From: Ahaetulla prasina | Taxonomy: Eukaryota > Chordata > Lepidosauria > Squamata > Colubridae | NCBI RefSeq assembly: GCF_028640845.1 | Contig: NC_080540.1 | Coordinates: 164,815,252 to 164,879,251, forward strand | Direction of reading: 5' to 3' | Length of the DNA: 64,000 nucleotides | In this document: one piece after another, positions 50,901 through 55,843 of the stretch | Numbering within the stretch: the stretch's first letter is position 1 | How the letters are laid out: every line of letters begins with the position of its first letter | Notes under the pieces: generated by a model | The model's input: the letters and a program-made list of their open reading frames with translations, nothing else | Databases searched by the model: none | What the model was told of the DNA's origin: nothing | Made by a program: the position numbers and the translations under genes

Positions 50901-53900
50901 CTATGTTTGGCCTCCTCTTTCTCAGTGAATCACTTTGTGATTAACTGGAGGAATTCTTGGGCACGTGCAGGTGCCAGGCTTGTGTTGTCAGAGGATTGCA
51001 CTCAGGATTACTTGGTATAGAAACGTATTTTCAGCCCCCACCTATGCCCTGAAGAAAATCTTTCAAATACAAAAGCTGACCCACCTCAAGAAAAGGGAAG
51101 TCTGGCACCCATTCAGTTTCTAGTGATGACCGCCGCTCTTGCAAAATTCCTATTTGAGAACAGGGTCATTCCCAAAAGATTCAATATTGACTGACAGCCT
51201 TCCAACATAAACCTCAAAAACTAATGTGATCTGTCTGAGATACTTCGGTACTCATCCTGAATTGGTTCCGGGAGGTGCGATAAGCACTTAAAAAGATGTG
51301 TGTCGAACAATTTTTTCCCATAAGGAATAATGTAATGAGTCACAAGGCAGCTGACACCAACAAGTTCTAGCTTGAGTACCAAACAAACAATGAGTACCGG
51401 GCAAAATTTTCATGTCAAAATGTGTTGAGCATCAAATTTATGAGTTTCAAAACAGCTGATTATGAAGGTATCACTGTACCTGGCAAAGAATTTGAGTCCC
51501 ACGTCAATGTGAAAAAAACAGAAATTTTCATAAATGGACCCCCTGGAATATCAAAGAGCTTAAAGAGGCTACATATAGTAGCAGGGCAGAACAAATAACT
51601 GGAAAAATTAAAATGTCTAGATTTTAGGAATAAAGGATTGTGTCCCATTATTTGGCTGGGTTCATACATCATGCAAACCATTGCATCCTTAACTGTGCTA
51701 CTTAACCACCAAGTGGTTGGGAAGTTCACACACTTAAATCAAAACCAAACAAACCAAAGTATGGCTTAGCGCAGTGTACAAACTGGGTCATTCAGTGAAA
51801 TCTCTTGCTCAATATTGTCAGCTCAGCACGCAATTACTGTTGCAGGGAACTCCAAAACTTCTGAGAACAATTTTTTTCCCAACCCTCCCTGGAGATGGAA
51901 GAAATGGGCTGCTAAATCTTCCTCCAGTAAAAGTGGTGCTCTACCATGAACACAGCTTCAAACAATTGCCCTTTGTAGCGGCTCAACTAAGATACAAGAC
52001 AGAACACTGCAGATATCAAATCTCCTCTGAGAAGCAGTCTGAGTCCTCACATCTGTCCCTACCTCCTGTTCTGGAATAGGAATAGCAGCTTGGCTATTCC
52101 TATTGCCAGCATCTCTCTCTATAGGGACACCTTGCATTTGAGAGAGAGAAGGTTCTCCCAAACAGTACTTTTACCAATGTATACAATCAAGGTTGGGGAG
52201 TTAGAAGATGGAGCACTAGGAAGTCGCTGCATTCTAATGCTTTAAAAATTTCCCCATGTGGAACTGCAAAAGCAGCTTTAAGATATGAAGCAGCTTCAAT
52301 TCAACCCCCAGAATCCCCCAGCAAAAGCATGCTGGATGGAGAATTTTGGGAAGTGAAGTCTACATATATTAATTGCCAAGAAACACTGGTCCAAAGGATC
52401 ATTTACAAGGAAAGAGAAATACAGGTTTGCATCAAACCGCGAAAAGAGAGCAGAGCTGAGAACGTCTACCCCAGTTCTCCTGCACATTTCAAAACTTTAC
52501 CGCAAATTTAAGAAACCCAGCAAGGAAGGCATCCTTACACGGAAGTTAATGCAATCTACAAGTTTGCATGCAAACTTCAGAAGTTGTGAATGCTCCAACA
52601 CTGGAAATTTTTAAGAAAATGTTGGATAACCATCTGACTGAGATGGTGTAGGGTTTCCTGCCTGGGCAGGGGGTTGGACTAGAAGGCCTCCAAGGTCCCT
52701 TCCAACTCTGATGTTATGTTATGTTATGTTACATTAAACCGACAGATACACATACGAGGAACAAAATTAAGTGAAAATAGAATATTTTATTCTTTGGAAT
52801 AATATGCCGAATCTCCAGCAGCAAAAGATAAATGTCACCTGCATGAAACCCCACACATATTTAATGTGTCTACCAACATTTGTATCTAGTGTTCTGCTTC
52901 TGAAAACTTAGCACCCAAAGTCGCTTTGCAGATCAACGAAGTGATGGCTCCTTTAAAATCTTGCTTAAATCACCCCCTTGCTGCAGAAATTTAATCAAAA
53001 TCTATTTTCAGTGCAGTAAGGTAGGACCAAAAAGCCTGCTTTTTTTTTTTTAATCAGCAAAATATCTCCTTCTGCCCAGGCATTCCTTCCTTTCTCCCTT
53101 TTCTTTTCTCCGTGCTGGCTGGGGAATTCTGGGAATTGGAAGTCCACCCATCTTCAAGTGGCCACGGTTGAGAAAACACTCTTCTGGATGGTTTGGACTA
53201 TGATTTTCACGATGTCTGAACTCAGCTTATGGGGGAGTTAAAATCAGCACCTGCTGCAGGGCATCAGATCATTTACCTGTGATATAGATATATATTTAAA
53301 AAACCGGGGGGGGGGGTGTTGGACAAGCCCAGCAACCTAGTTTTATCTGAAAACAGTGGCTTTCCTTTGCTTCAAACGCTTTCCCGGTTTTGTTTTGGAC
53401 TATTGACTGCAAACTCTTCTCCTACATTCCACAACAGTCAAATCGCAGACTGACTGACCCCACCTAACCTCTCCCGCATCCATACAAAAGGCGGCTGTAG
53501 GGAGCCTTCCCTCCCCCCCCCTCCCCTCATTCTTCTAGCCGAGGATAACGCAAAAACAAGAAGCCGCTTTCCAGAATCATCCATCAAACAACAAACATCG
53601 CTTGGGTTTGTTTACCGAGAAAGCACAAATTGCAGCGGCACCCATGTGACCCCGTTTCATTGTACACAAATCGAAGCGGTTTGGAACAGCGATTCTCGGG
53701 GGGGGGAGAGTCCCCACCCCAAAGCCCCTGTCCCTCGCCCAGTCCCAGTAGTGAACGATCCGCAGTCTCCAAGAATTTGCATTGCACCAATAAAAGTCCC
53801 CTCTTTCTTTCTTTTCTTTGTATTGCATACATCTCCAATCGGCTGTTTGTAGCTCCTTTTCCTCTTCCACAACCATTTCGGTATCAACAAAAAAACTGTT

Positions 53901-54453
53901 TTGTTTTTTTTACCCTCCCTCCCGGACTCCCCTTCTGCCTTCGCTTTTGCTGTGGGATTCCCCCCAACCCAACCCCTCTTTTTTATGTGTGGTGTGCGAG
54001 CCCGTTTCCAAACATGTTGGAGACCCCAGAAAGGCTAACCATCTAAAGCAGAATGCCAAAAGAAGGCATTTCCCGGTGGCTGCTATTTTTTTCTTTAAAG
54101 GAAAATGAATTTTTTTAAAAAAAACCAGACTTAGGCGCTCCTTCCGGTGGTAGTGAGCTACAGTTATAGCGGGCAAGCTAAGGAGTGGGAAAACATAAAA
54201 GAAAAAGAAAAAAGGAAAAAAACCCGCCCGTGATGGCATGAAAATAAATTAAAAAAAACCCATTCAACGTCGTAGCGAGCTTCTTGGCTACTTCCTTTCC
54301 TCTCTTCTCGACCTCCCCTCGGTTCGCGCCCATCAGCCCACTTGCAATCCGGAGGAGAGGGATGGGAGAGGTGGGGGTGGGAGACAGAAAGGAGGATGAA
54401 AAAACAAAATTGCAGCAGAAAAAACCAATAGGCTTACCGGAATTGTTATCCAT
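11749..54453 (-). CDS. NR1D4: Rev-erb family nuclear receptor, probable third paralog (Rev-erb gamma / NR1D4); whole gene, 8 coding exons
   Basis: Rev-erb receptors are heme-sensing nuclear transcriptional repressors. They bind RORE sites (AGGTCA with an A/T-rich 5' flank), recruit NCoR/HDAC3 and repress clock genes such as BMAL1. Joining exons 54438-54453, 22818-23108, one copy of the 89-nt exon (20810-20898 or 21711-21799), 18816-18960, 17026-17546, 15474-15659, 14486-14696 and 11749-11945 gives 1656 nt, 551 residues. All introns are GT-AG and all phases match. Layout: A/B domain 1-108; zinc finger 1 Cys111/114/128/131; zinc finger 2 Cys148/154/164/167; hinge about 200-350; LBD about 355-551. 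The start [14 protein letters not shown] aligns with the NNNTGGVITYIG start region of NR1D1 and has a strong Kozak context (AGC ATG G). Human NR1D1 is 614 residues and NR1D2 579, so this one is short. The DNA-binding domain differs from both at several positions, hence the third-paralog call. The family is certain; the paralog is inference. Two identical zinc-finger-1 exons are present. Confidence 0.88.
12038..12379. mobile_element. Mariner-like MITE with TA target duplication (intron 7)
   Basis: The terminal inverted repeats caggtatagtcctcgactta and taagttgaggactacctg are flanked on both sides by TA (12036-12037, 12380-12381), the hallmark of Tc1/mariner insertion. Confidence 0.8.
12386..12551 (-). 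mobile_element. tRNA-derived SINE 3' fragment (same family as 60140-60493)
   Basis: It shares aaaggttcccctcgcacata, then the ggcggtgctcatctc-like block and the agccgaagagccagcgctg block, with the full copy near 60.2 kb. It is truncated and runs into a second mariner-like remnant (12555-12909). Confidence 0.75.
12555..12909. mobile_element. Diverged mariner-like MITE remnant
   Basis: It contains repeated gttaagccaatcacatggtc-type blocks and ends gtcataagtcaaggactac, as in the other copies. The left end is not clear. Confidence 0.55.
12910..13607. other. Intron 7 sequence, nothing recognised
   Basis: A/T-rich and apparently single-copy between two miniature elements. No coding signal. Confidence 0.5.
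13608..13977. mobile_element. Mariner-like MITE (intron 7)
   Basis: It starts caggtagtcctcgacttaca and ends ggcgaggactacct, with the internal gatcacatgaccctggga and ttgatcatgtgagcatg blocks of the family. It directly abuts the hAT-like element at 13983. Confidence 0.8.
13983..14349. mobile_element. Non-autonomous hAT-like element (intron 7)
   Basis: This GC-rich element ends ttatccatcactg and is flanked by a perfect 8-bp duplication ctatagag (13975-13982, 14350-14357). It inserted at the edge of the mariner-like copy, whose end forms part of the target. Confidence 0.8.
14486..14696 (-). CDS. NR1D4: NR1D exon 7 (middle of ligand-binding domain)
   Basis: This 211-nt exon encodes [20 protein letters not shown], continuing to [12 protein letters not shown] and VVLVSA. 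It aligns along its length with the NR1D1/NR1D2 LBD (VLMVRFASLF, FSEKLN, FTAVVLVSADRSG). The acceptor is ttcctag and the donor GCA G|gtgggt. Confidence 0.92.
14697..17025 (-). other. Introns 6 and 5 (with exon 6 between)
   Basis: Intron 6 is 14697-15473 and intron 5 is 15660-17025. Homopolymer runs occur (A near 14857, G near 15431, C near 15941). I recognise no interspersed repeats in them. Confidence 0.7.
15474..15659 (-). CDS. NR1D4: NR1D exon 6 (start of ligand-binding domain)
   Basis: This 186-nt, phase 0-0 exon begins [16 protein letters not shown] and continues [20 protein letters not shown], the helix 3 region. The Cys of ACPL (residue 356) aligns with the heme-ligating Cys in VCPMS (NR1D2) and ACPMN (NR1D1). 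The acceptor is aatgtag and the donor CAG|gtcagc. Confidence 0.92.
17026..17546 (-). CDS. NR1D4: NR1D exon 5 (C-terminal extension and hinge)
   Basis: This 521-nt exon opens with [20 protein letters not shown], the C-terminal extension that contacts the A/T-rich 5' flank of ROREs. A region with [13 protein letters not shown] follows and matches the conserved VISQVARAHREIF block of NR1D1. The remaining hinge is rich in Ser, Tyr, Gln and Asn and does not align clearly with the other paralogs. The acceptor is ttccacag and the donor ATT|gtaagt (phase 0). Confidence 0.9.
17547..18815 (-). other. Intron 4
   Basis: This 1269-bp intron has gtaagc at its donor and ttccacag at its acceptor. No repeats or other genes are evident. 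Confidence 0.8.
18816..18960 (-). CDS. NR1D4: NR1D exon 4 (zinc finger 2)
   Basis: This 145-nt exon begins exactly at [10 protein letters not shown], the usual NR1 intron position between the zinc fingers, and ends in MSRD plus one base. Cys148, 154, 164 and 167 are all present. Residues [18 protein letters not shown] and CQHC differ from both mammalian Rev-erb paralogs as I know them, which supports a separate paralog. The acceptor is ccctcag and the donor G|gtaagc. Confidence 0.92.
19022..19686 (-). mobile_element. tRNA-headed SINE with CR1-like tail, split by an L1 insertion (intron 3)
   Basis: On the minus strand it has a tRNA-like head (gtggctcagtggctaagacg, near 19680) and a B-box-like ggttcgaatcc (about 19110). 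It ends in ctccaaggtcccttccagct, the CR1-type tail (about 19050). Its tail lies only about 60 bp from the exon 4 acceptor. Confidence 0.75.
19132..19627 (-). mobile_element. 5'-truncated L1-like LINE 3' end
   Basis: It is flanked by a 12-bp target duplication gaactgccgacc (19120-19131, 19628-19639) and has an A-rich tail on the minus strand (T-rich at 19132-19170). Its open frame has [14 protein letters not shown], resembling the C-terminus of L1 ORF2. Confidence 0.7.
20544..20674. mobile_element. Palindromic hAT-like MITE (unit A copy)
   Basis: caggggtctccaaccttggt and its inverse form a long hairpin. The flanks atctacat and atctacag match at 7 of 8 bases. Duplicated at 21445-21575. Confidence 0.85.
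20810..20898 (-). CDS. NR1D4: NR1D exon 3, downstream copy (zinc finger 1), duplicate
   Basis: This is the second, apparently identical 89-nt zinc-finger-1 exon with the same splice sites, 901 bp from the other copy. It is the copy nearer exon 4. If both copies were spliced in series, frame +1 would enter exon 4 and reach a TGA after about 17 codons. It is therefore mutually exclusive with the other copy, silent, or an assembly duplicate. Confidence 0.8.
21445..21575. mobile_element. Palindromic hAT-like MITE (unit B copy)
   Basis: This is the same element carried along by the 901-bp tandem duplication. Confidence 0.85.
21711..21799 (-). CDS. NR1D4: NR1D exon 3, upstream copy (zinc finger 1)
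   Basis: This 89-nt exon encodes [20 protein letters not shown] and then the rest of zinc finger 1, ending CEGCK. It contains the P-box EGCK, which sets half-site recognition. The acceptor is tttgcag|AG and the donor AAG|gtagga. On the minus strand this is the copy nearer exon 2. It lies in the 901-bp tandem duplication and looks identical to 20810-20898. Only one copy can be used, because two would shift the frame. Confidence 0.8.
22186..22817 (-). other. Intron 2, single-copy part
   Basis: No repeats or coding signal are recognised between the duplication and the exon 2 donor. Confidence 0.6.
22818..23108 (-). CDS. NR1D4: NR1D exon 2 (A/B domain)
   Basis: This 291-nt exon encodes residues 6-102 and opens with [14 protein letters not shown]. 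It is rich in Ser and Pro (for example [13 protein letters not shown]), as in the N-terminal domain of other Rev-erb proteins. The acceptor is tgcaccag|GT and the donor is ACA A|gtaagt. The last base plus AG from the next exon forms the Lys before [13 protein letters not shown]. Confidence 0.88.
25777..25913. mobile_element. Non-autonomous hAT-like element
   Basis: It starts cagtgatgggattca, ends tgaatcccaccactg, and has a perfect 8-bp target duplication ccttcacc (25769-25776, 25914-25921). Internal accggttgttaa blocks repeat. Confidence 0.85.
26118..28919 (-). mobile_element. L2/CR1-clade LINE, 5'-truncated
   Basis: On the minus strand it has the endonuclease C-terminal part (LMVMGDF about 28750; [13 protein letters not shown] about 28620) and reverse transcriptase ([36 protein letters not shown], then YADDTQLYF about 27200). 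The C-terminal domain has [14 protein letters not shown] and [15 protein letters not shown] (26420-26880). The 3' UTR carries the inverted aaccgccctgagttggttta motif and a (TAAA)n tail at 26139-26162. The [11 protein letters not shown] form is L2-like rather than CR1-like (WIRNWL). Confidence 0.88.
26420..28888 (-). pseudogene. LINE ORF2 (endonuclease-reverse transcriptase), frameshifted
   Basis: Long open frames 28013-28888, 27235-28059, 26925-27302 and 26420-26878 are successive parts of one protein in different frames. The breaks lie near 28030 (a short atgcatagatgtataga-like run), 27270 and 26930. The catalytic box YADD is present, but the protein is not continuous. Confidence 0.85.
28920..30419. 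other. No gene recognised; short direct/inverted repeat at 28919-28975
   Basis: ggtataatgtacagtt occurs twice at about 28922-28965 with the inverse acattatac between. The remainder appears single-copy. Confidence 0.5.
30420..30487. repeat. Short tandem duplication (about 34 bp x 2)
   Basis: The block catcttcaaacacacaacaa followed by taaactcaaataa occurs twice in direct succession. Confidence 0.85.
30897..31014. mobile_element. Palindromic hAT-like MITE
   Basis: Same family as 6873-6971 but more diverged. Flanked by a perfect 8-bp duplication ctctgagg (30889-30896, 31015-31022). Confidence 0.85.
31632..32030. mobile_element. Mariner-like MITE
   Basis: It starts caggtaatccttgatttacc and ends aaggggaggactacct, with internal gttaagcaaatc repeats. 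Confidence 0.75.
32068..32192. mobile_element. Non-autonomous hAT-like element
   Basis: The ends ggtgtcgaactcgcgg and ggccgccagtttgacac are related to the copies at 1399-1533 and 50138-50455. The target duplication is unclear. Confidence 0.5.
32193..33295. other. No gene recognised
   Basis: A/T-rich intron 1 sequence without a recognisable repeat family. Confidence 0.45.
33300..33590 (+). mobile_element. tRNA-headed SINE with CR1-like tail, interrupted by a hAT-like MITE
   Basis: An A-box-like tggctaagacactgag and B-box-like ggttcgaatcc form a tRNA-like head. The tail is ttccaaggtcccttccaact. The hAT-like element at 33422-33539 sits between them with a perfect 8-bp target duplication gactagat. 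It is the same SINE family as 19022-19686. Confidence 0.8.
33422..33539. mobile_element. Palindromic hAT-like MITE nested in a SINE
   Basis: It starts caggggtctccaaccttggc and ends ggttggacacccctg. The target duplication gactagat occurs at 33414-33421 and 33540-33547. Confidence 0.85.
34150..34850. promoter_or_regulatory. Intronic CpG-rich block with clustered E-boxes, D-box and RORE-like site
   Basis: This is an island of dense CG dinucleotides inside A/T-rich intron 1. It holds TGAGTCA (AP-1) near 34266, a RORE-like AATTCGGGTCA at 34440-34450 (one mismatch to WAWNTRGGTCA), CACGTG at 34457-34462 and again at 34558-34563, and a perfect D-box TTATGTAA at 34840-34847. The three site types that drive clock genes thus lie within about 400 bp. 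It could be an internal alternative promoter or an enhancer. No interspersed repeat was recognised inside it. Confidence 0.5.
34851..36074. other. No gene recognised
   Basis: Intron 1 sequence next to the CpG-rich block. Short open frames here show no family features. Confidence 0.45.
36075..36256 (-). mobile_element. tRNA-derived SINE (degraded)
   Basis: It shares the tatgaggtgagttgggctg block and the aggactagaactcacagt block with the copy at 47890-48140, in an orientation that places the tRNA-like head at the right end. Confidence 0.55.
36259..36383. mobile_element. Palindromic hAT-like MITE
   Basis: A diverged member of the caggggtctccaacc family. The flanks tccaagag and cccaagag match at 7 of 8 bases. 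Confidence 0.7.
36851..37055 (+). mobile_element. tRNA-derived SINE (ggtggtgcagtggtta family)
   Basis: It has a tRNA-like head (gtggtgcagtgattagaagg) and a body with ctcaaggttgattcagcctt. The same family occurs at 44719, 45225, 55844 and 59345. This copy is degraded. Confidence 0.65.
37210..37585. mobile_element. Mariner-like MITE with TA target duplication
   Basis: It starts caggtgtcttatga and ends gttgaggacaacctg, flanked by TA on both sides. It is inverted relative to most other copies. Confidence 0.7.
37586..40542. other. Long stretch of intron 1 with no recognised repeat or gene
   Basis: This is nearly 3 kb free of the repeat families that fill the rest of the intron. A short inverted repeat gatatgagc/gctcatatc lies at 38430-38462. 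It could hold regulatory sequence; I see no motif I can defend. Confidence 0.4.
40543..40952. mobile_element. Mariner-like MITE with TA target duplication
   Basis: It starts caggttgctctcaactta and ends tcgggaacaacctg. TA flanks at 40541-40542 and 40953-40954. Confidence 0.8.
40956..42065 (+). mobile_element. CR1 LINE fragment (RT and 3' end)
   Basis: The plus strand encodes reverse transcriptase with [34 protein letters not shown] and FADDTKLAG, then the C-terminal [20 protein letters not shown] block (41352-41756). It ends in the CR1 3' region with ctccaaggtcccttccaact and a short (TTGTTA) run. The frame is broken by stops at about 41281 and 41338 and after 41755. Confidence 0.88.
42311..42473. 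repeat. Duplicated segment, copy 1
   Basis: Cttcagcttctctaacactc through gggctgggttgccatat recurs without visible change at 42537-42699, offset 226 bp. Confidence 0.9.
42474..42536. other. Inserted segment matching 44.12-44.19 kb
   Basis: This roughly 63-bp spacer between the two copies matches 44127-44190 apart from three missing bases. The match continues into the flanks as gttgccatat and cctttcttcc. Confidence 0.8.
42537..42699. repeat. Duplicated segment, copy 2
   Basis: Second copy of 42311-42473, ending gggttgccatat and followed by unrelated cttgcctgctgc. Confidence 0.9.
43089..43464. mobile_element. Mariner-like MITE with TA target duplication
   Basis: It contains agtcctcgatttacgacc at the left and gtcaaggactacctg at the right. 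Flanked by TA. Confidence 0.8.
43465..44718. other. No gene recognised
   Basis: Includes the sequence at 44116-44190 that was copied to 42.47 kb. Otherwise nothing identified. Confidence 0.45.
44719..44941 (+). mobile_element. tRNA-derived SINE (ggtggtacagtggtta family)
   Basis: It has a tRNA-like head, then ctcaaggttgactcagcctt, and ends taagtctaagtgctattgct. Confidence 0.75.
45225..45456 (-). mobile_element. tRNA-derived SINE, same family, minus orientation
   Basis: Reverse complement of the 44719 family: tagcaatagcacttagactt at the left and the tRNA-like head at the right (ctctaaccactgcgccgcct). Confidence 0.8.
45457..46598. other. No gene recognised
   Basis: Apparently single-copy intron 1 sequence. 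Confidence 0.45.
46599..46977. mobile_element. Mariner-like MITE (inverted copy)
   Basis: It starts caggtagtcctcgacttaca, ends taagttgaggactacctg, and has the internal family blocks in reverse order. Confidence 0.8.
46978..47889. other. No gene recognised
   Basis: Open frames at 47222-47473 and 47421-47606 have no family features. Confidence 0.45.
47890..48145 (-). mobile_element. tRNA-derived SINE
   Basis: It contains gataggtgagttgggctgag, caaggtcacccagctggttt and agaactcgcgatctcccag. A tRNA-like head lies at the right (ccttatccactagagcaaac). The left end is A/T-rich tail sequence. Confidence 0.6.
48478..48838. mobile_element. Mariner-like MITE with an intact CACGTG
   Basis: Family member with gaatttggatcacgtgacca internally (CACGTG at 48728-48733). 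In most other copies this site is CATGTG. Its right end runs into the perfect hairpin at 48841. Confidence 0.7.
48841..48885. repeat. Perfect 20-bp inverted repeat with 5-bp loop
   Basis: Left arm aagcatgtcatgggcctgta, loop aggtg, and a right arm that is its exact reverse complement. Not present at the end of other MITE copies. Confidence 0.95.
48886..49660. other. No gene recognised
   Basis: Apparently single-copy intron 1 sequence. Confidence 0.45.
49752..49905 (-). mobile_element. Short LINE/SINE 3' end inserted in CR1
   Basis: It begins (TTTA)n at the left, that is an A-rich tail on the minus strand, and ends at the CR1 junction ttatctgagggg. The sequence ggacagggacggtaggcacg is typical of a repeated tail. 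Family not assigned. Confidence 0.5.
50138..50455. mobile_element. Non-autonomous hAT-like element nested in CR1
   Basis: It starts caggggtatcaaactcaaaa and ends gattgacatctctg, with a perfect 8-bp duplication gtataggg (50130-50137, 50456-50463) inside the CR1 3' end. Confidence 0.88.
50531..52571. other. No gene recognised; remnant of the palindromic hAT family near 52290-52385
   Basis: Mostly single-copy. 52290-52385 resembles a decayed hAT-like palindrome (cagaatcccccagc / ggagaattttggga). Confidence 0.4.
52572..52735 (+). mobile_element. CR1 3' end with (ATGTT)n tail
   Basis: It matches the last about 150 bp of the 41-kb CR1 and runs into atgttatgttatgttatgtt. Confidence 0.8.
52736..54269. 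other. Intron 1 start, no gene recognised; half of a hAT-like palindrome near 53112-53180
   Basis: It contains homopolymer runs (T at 53040, G at 53307, C at 53512). 53112-53180 has ggaattctgggaattg, as in the palindromic family. Confidence 0.4.
54438..54453 (-). CDS. NR1D4: NR1D exon 1 (coding part, start codon)
   Basis: The 16 coding nucleotides encode MDNNS plus the first base of a Gly codon. The donor is G|gtaagc. Joining to exon 2 restores the conserved Gly-Gly-Val-Ile motif seen at the start of NR1D1 and NR1D2. The frame stays open upstream to an ATG at 54960, but that stretch is translated simple repeat (Ser-Leu and Thr-His runs) and is more likely 5' UTR. Confidence 0.85.
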
Positions 54454-54754
54454 GCTGGGTCTCGCTTTTCTCTTTCCGACGTTCCCCCCCCTCCCGTTAT
54501 TAGCGCAAAGCTGGTTCTCGGGGTGGCCCAAATATATATATATATATAAATAAAAAGAGGTAGGGAATCGCCTCGAGGAAGGCAACGAAGAGTTGCGCGT
54601 TGGCTTCGCTCGCTCGCTTTGGTGGGAAGCTCCGGGCTCTTCCCAAACCGAGCAGAAAAAATAAATAAATAAATAACTAGAAAGGGGGCGATGGGTAGCG
54701 AGCCGGTTGTGCGCGACGGGGGAATCCTCCCCACCGTTCCCCCCTTCTCCTGCC

Positions 54755-54816
54755 GGTGTGTGTGTGTGTGTGAGAGAGAGAGAAAGAAAGAGAGAGAGAG
54801 AGAGGGAGGGAGAGGA

Positions 54817-54853
<37 letters not shown>

Positions 54854-54871
54854 AGAAGAGCGCGCGCGCGT
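54755..54871. repeat. Composite (TG)n(AG)n(TG)n(AG)n(CG)n simple repeat in the promoter / 5' UTR
   Basis: Two successive TG-then-AG blocks are followed by a short alternating CG run, 300-420 bp upstream of the start codon. On the transcript strand this is CU- and CA-rich. Confidence 0.95.
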
Positions 54872-54957
54872 GCTTGCCGACTCCCGAGCCGCCGCGCTCT
54901 GCAAAATGGGTTTGTGTGCTTCCAGGAGGCAGCAGTCGTGTTCTCGAGTGCGACTTC

Positions 54958-54963
54958 CACGTG
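54958..54963. promoter_or_regulatory. Canonical E-box CACGTG in the NR1D promoter
   Basis: CACGTG lies about 500 bp upstream of the start codon in CpG-rich sequence. It is a candidate CLOCK:BMAL1 site, as in other Rev-erb genes. Binding is not shown. Confidence 0.45.
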
Positions 54964-55843
54964 CTTTTTGAAGCAAGACTCGGCAAGAGGCTGAAGCCCA
55001 GCCGTCGTCCCCCACCACCACCACCTCCCTCCCCAACCCAGTTCCCTGAATTCGAGGCTATGTGGGTGAGCGTCCCTGCTGGGCTTGGGTTGGGTTCTCT
55101 CCCTCCCTCTCTCTCTCTCTTTTGCTTATTCAACTCCCAAGATGAATCGCTCGCTCTTGTTTTGCAGCGCAGGCGAAGAGCGGGGGAGTTGGGTTGCTGG
55201 CGTACCTCAGCGGCTGGCTCATGTGTAGCCCGCATGTGACAGAATCAAAGGCTTGCCCCACTGACACACATTTCGGGCAGCCCAAGCGATGACATCAGCG
55301 CCGCGGCTTTGCACATGGGCAGGAGGCGGGGCGGGAGGAAGAGGTGGTGGAGGAGGAGGAGGGGAACGCGGCGGAGCTTGGGATAGAGAGGGGAAGAGGA
55401 TGGGGAAGAAATGCGCCCAGACGCCCCGGCCCCGACCCTGGACCAGGTTGGACGTGGCTGAACAAGCAAGGCTCGGGCCTTTTTTGTTTTGCCCGCGTAG
55501 AAAACGGAAGCTGGTGAAGCAGGCGCTCGGAGCGAGGAGAAGGAAACGGGCAAAGGTGAGGCGCACCGCTTTGCCACTTCCGCTAAGTGTGTGGGTGTAA
55601 GGGGCGCTGCAAAAAAAAAAAAAAAGAGGGGGGGAGCAGAGATGCGCCTCTTGTATTACAATCAAAAAACTGCCAAAGAGCCGTCAGTAAACAGCCCAAC
55701 CAAAGTATCCCTGACCATTACCCTCCCCTTCACATAGGCAAGACACCAGAAAATAAACTGACAGCAAACCGCACTCCTTACTAACACTGATGGTGTTACC
55801 TAGTTAGGGTAATCAAAGGTCTGCAAGAAAACAAGCTCAGAGC

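Larger units (their letters stand above)
23109..54437 (-). other. Intron 1 of NR1D, about 31.3 kb
   Basis: It runs from the exon 1 donor gtaagc at 54437 to the exon 2 acceptor tgcaccag at 23109. It contains most of the repeats listed here and the CpG-rich block at 34.15-34.85 kb. No other host exon was recognised. Confidence 0.85.
54270..55600 (-). promoter_or_regulatory. CpG-rich promoter / 5' UTR region of NR1D
   Basis: CG dinucleotides are much denser here than in the surrounding A/T-rich DNA. The region covers and lies just upstream of the start codon at 54453. It contains one canonical E-box CACGTG at 54958-54963, two CATGTG boxes at 55220-55225 and 55233-55238, and TGACATCA (CRE-like) at 55290-55297. 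No convincing TATA box was seen. Rev-erb genes are known CLOCK:BMAL1 targets through E-boxes. Confidence 0.6.

Noticed and set aside
54691..55239. 182-residue plus-strand open frame in the CpG-rich region
   Set aside because: Composed of translated simple repeats and CpG-rich sequence, antisense to exon 1, with no family features.
55289..55600. 103-residue plus-strand open frame rich in Gly and Arg
   Set aside because: Typical of GC-rich promoter DNA; no domain recognised, so no evidence of a divergent gene.
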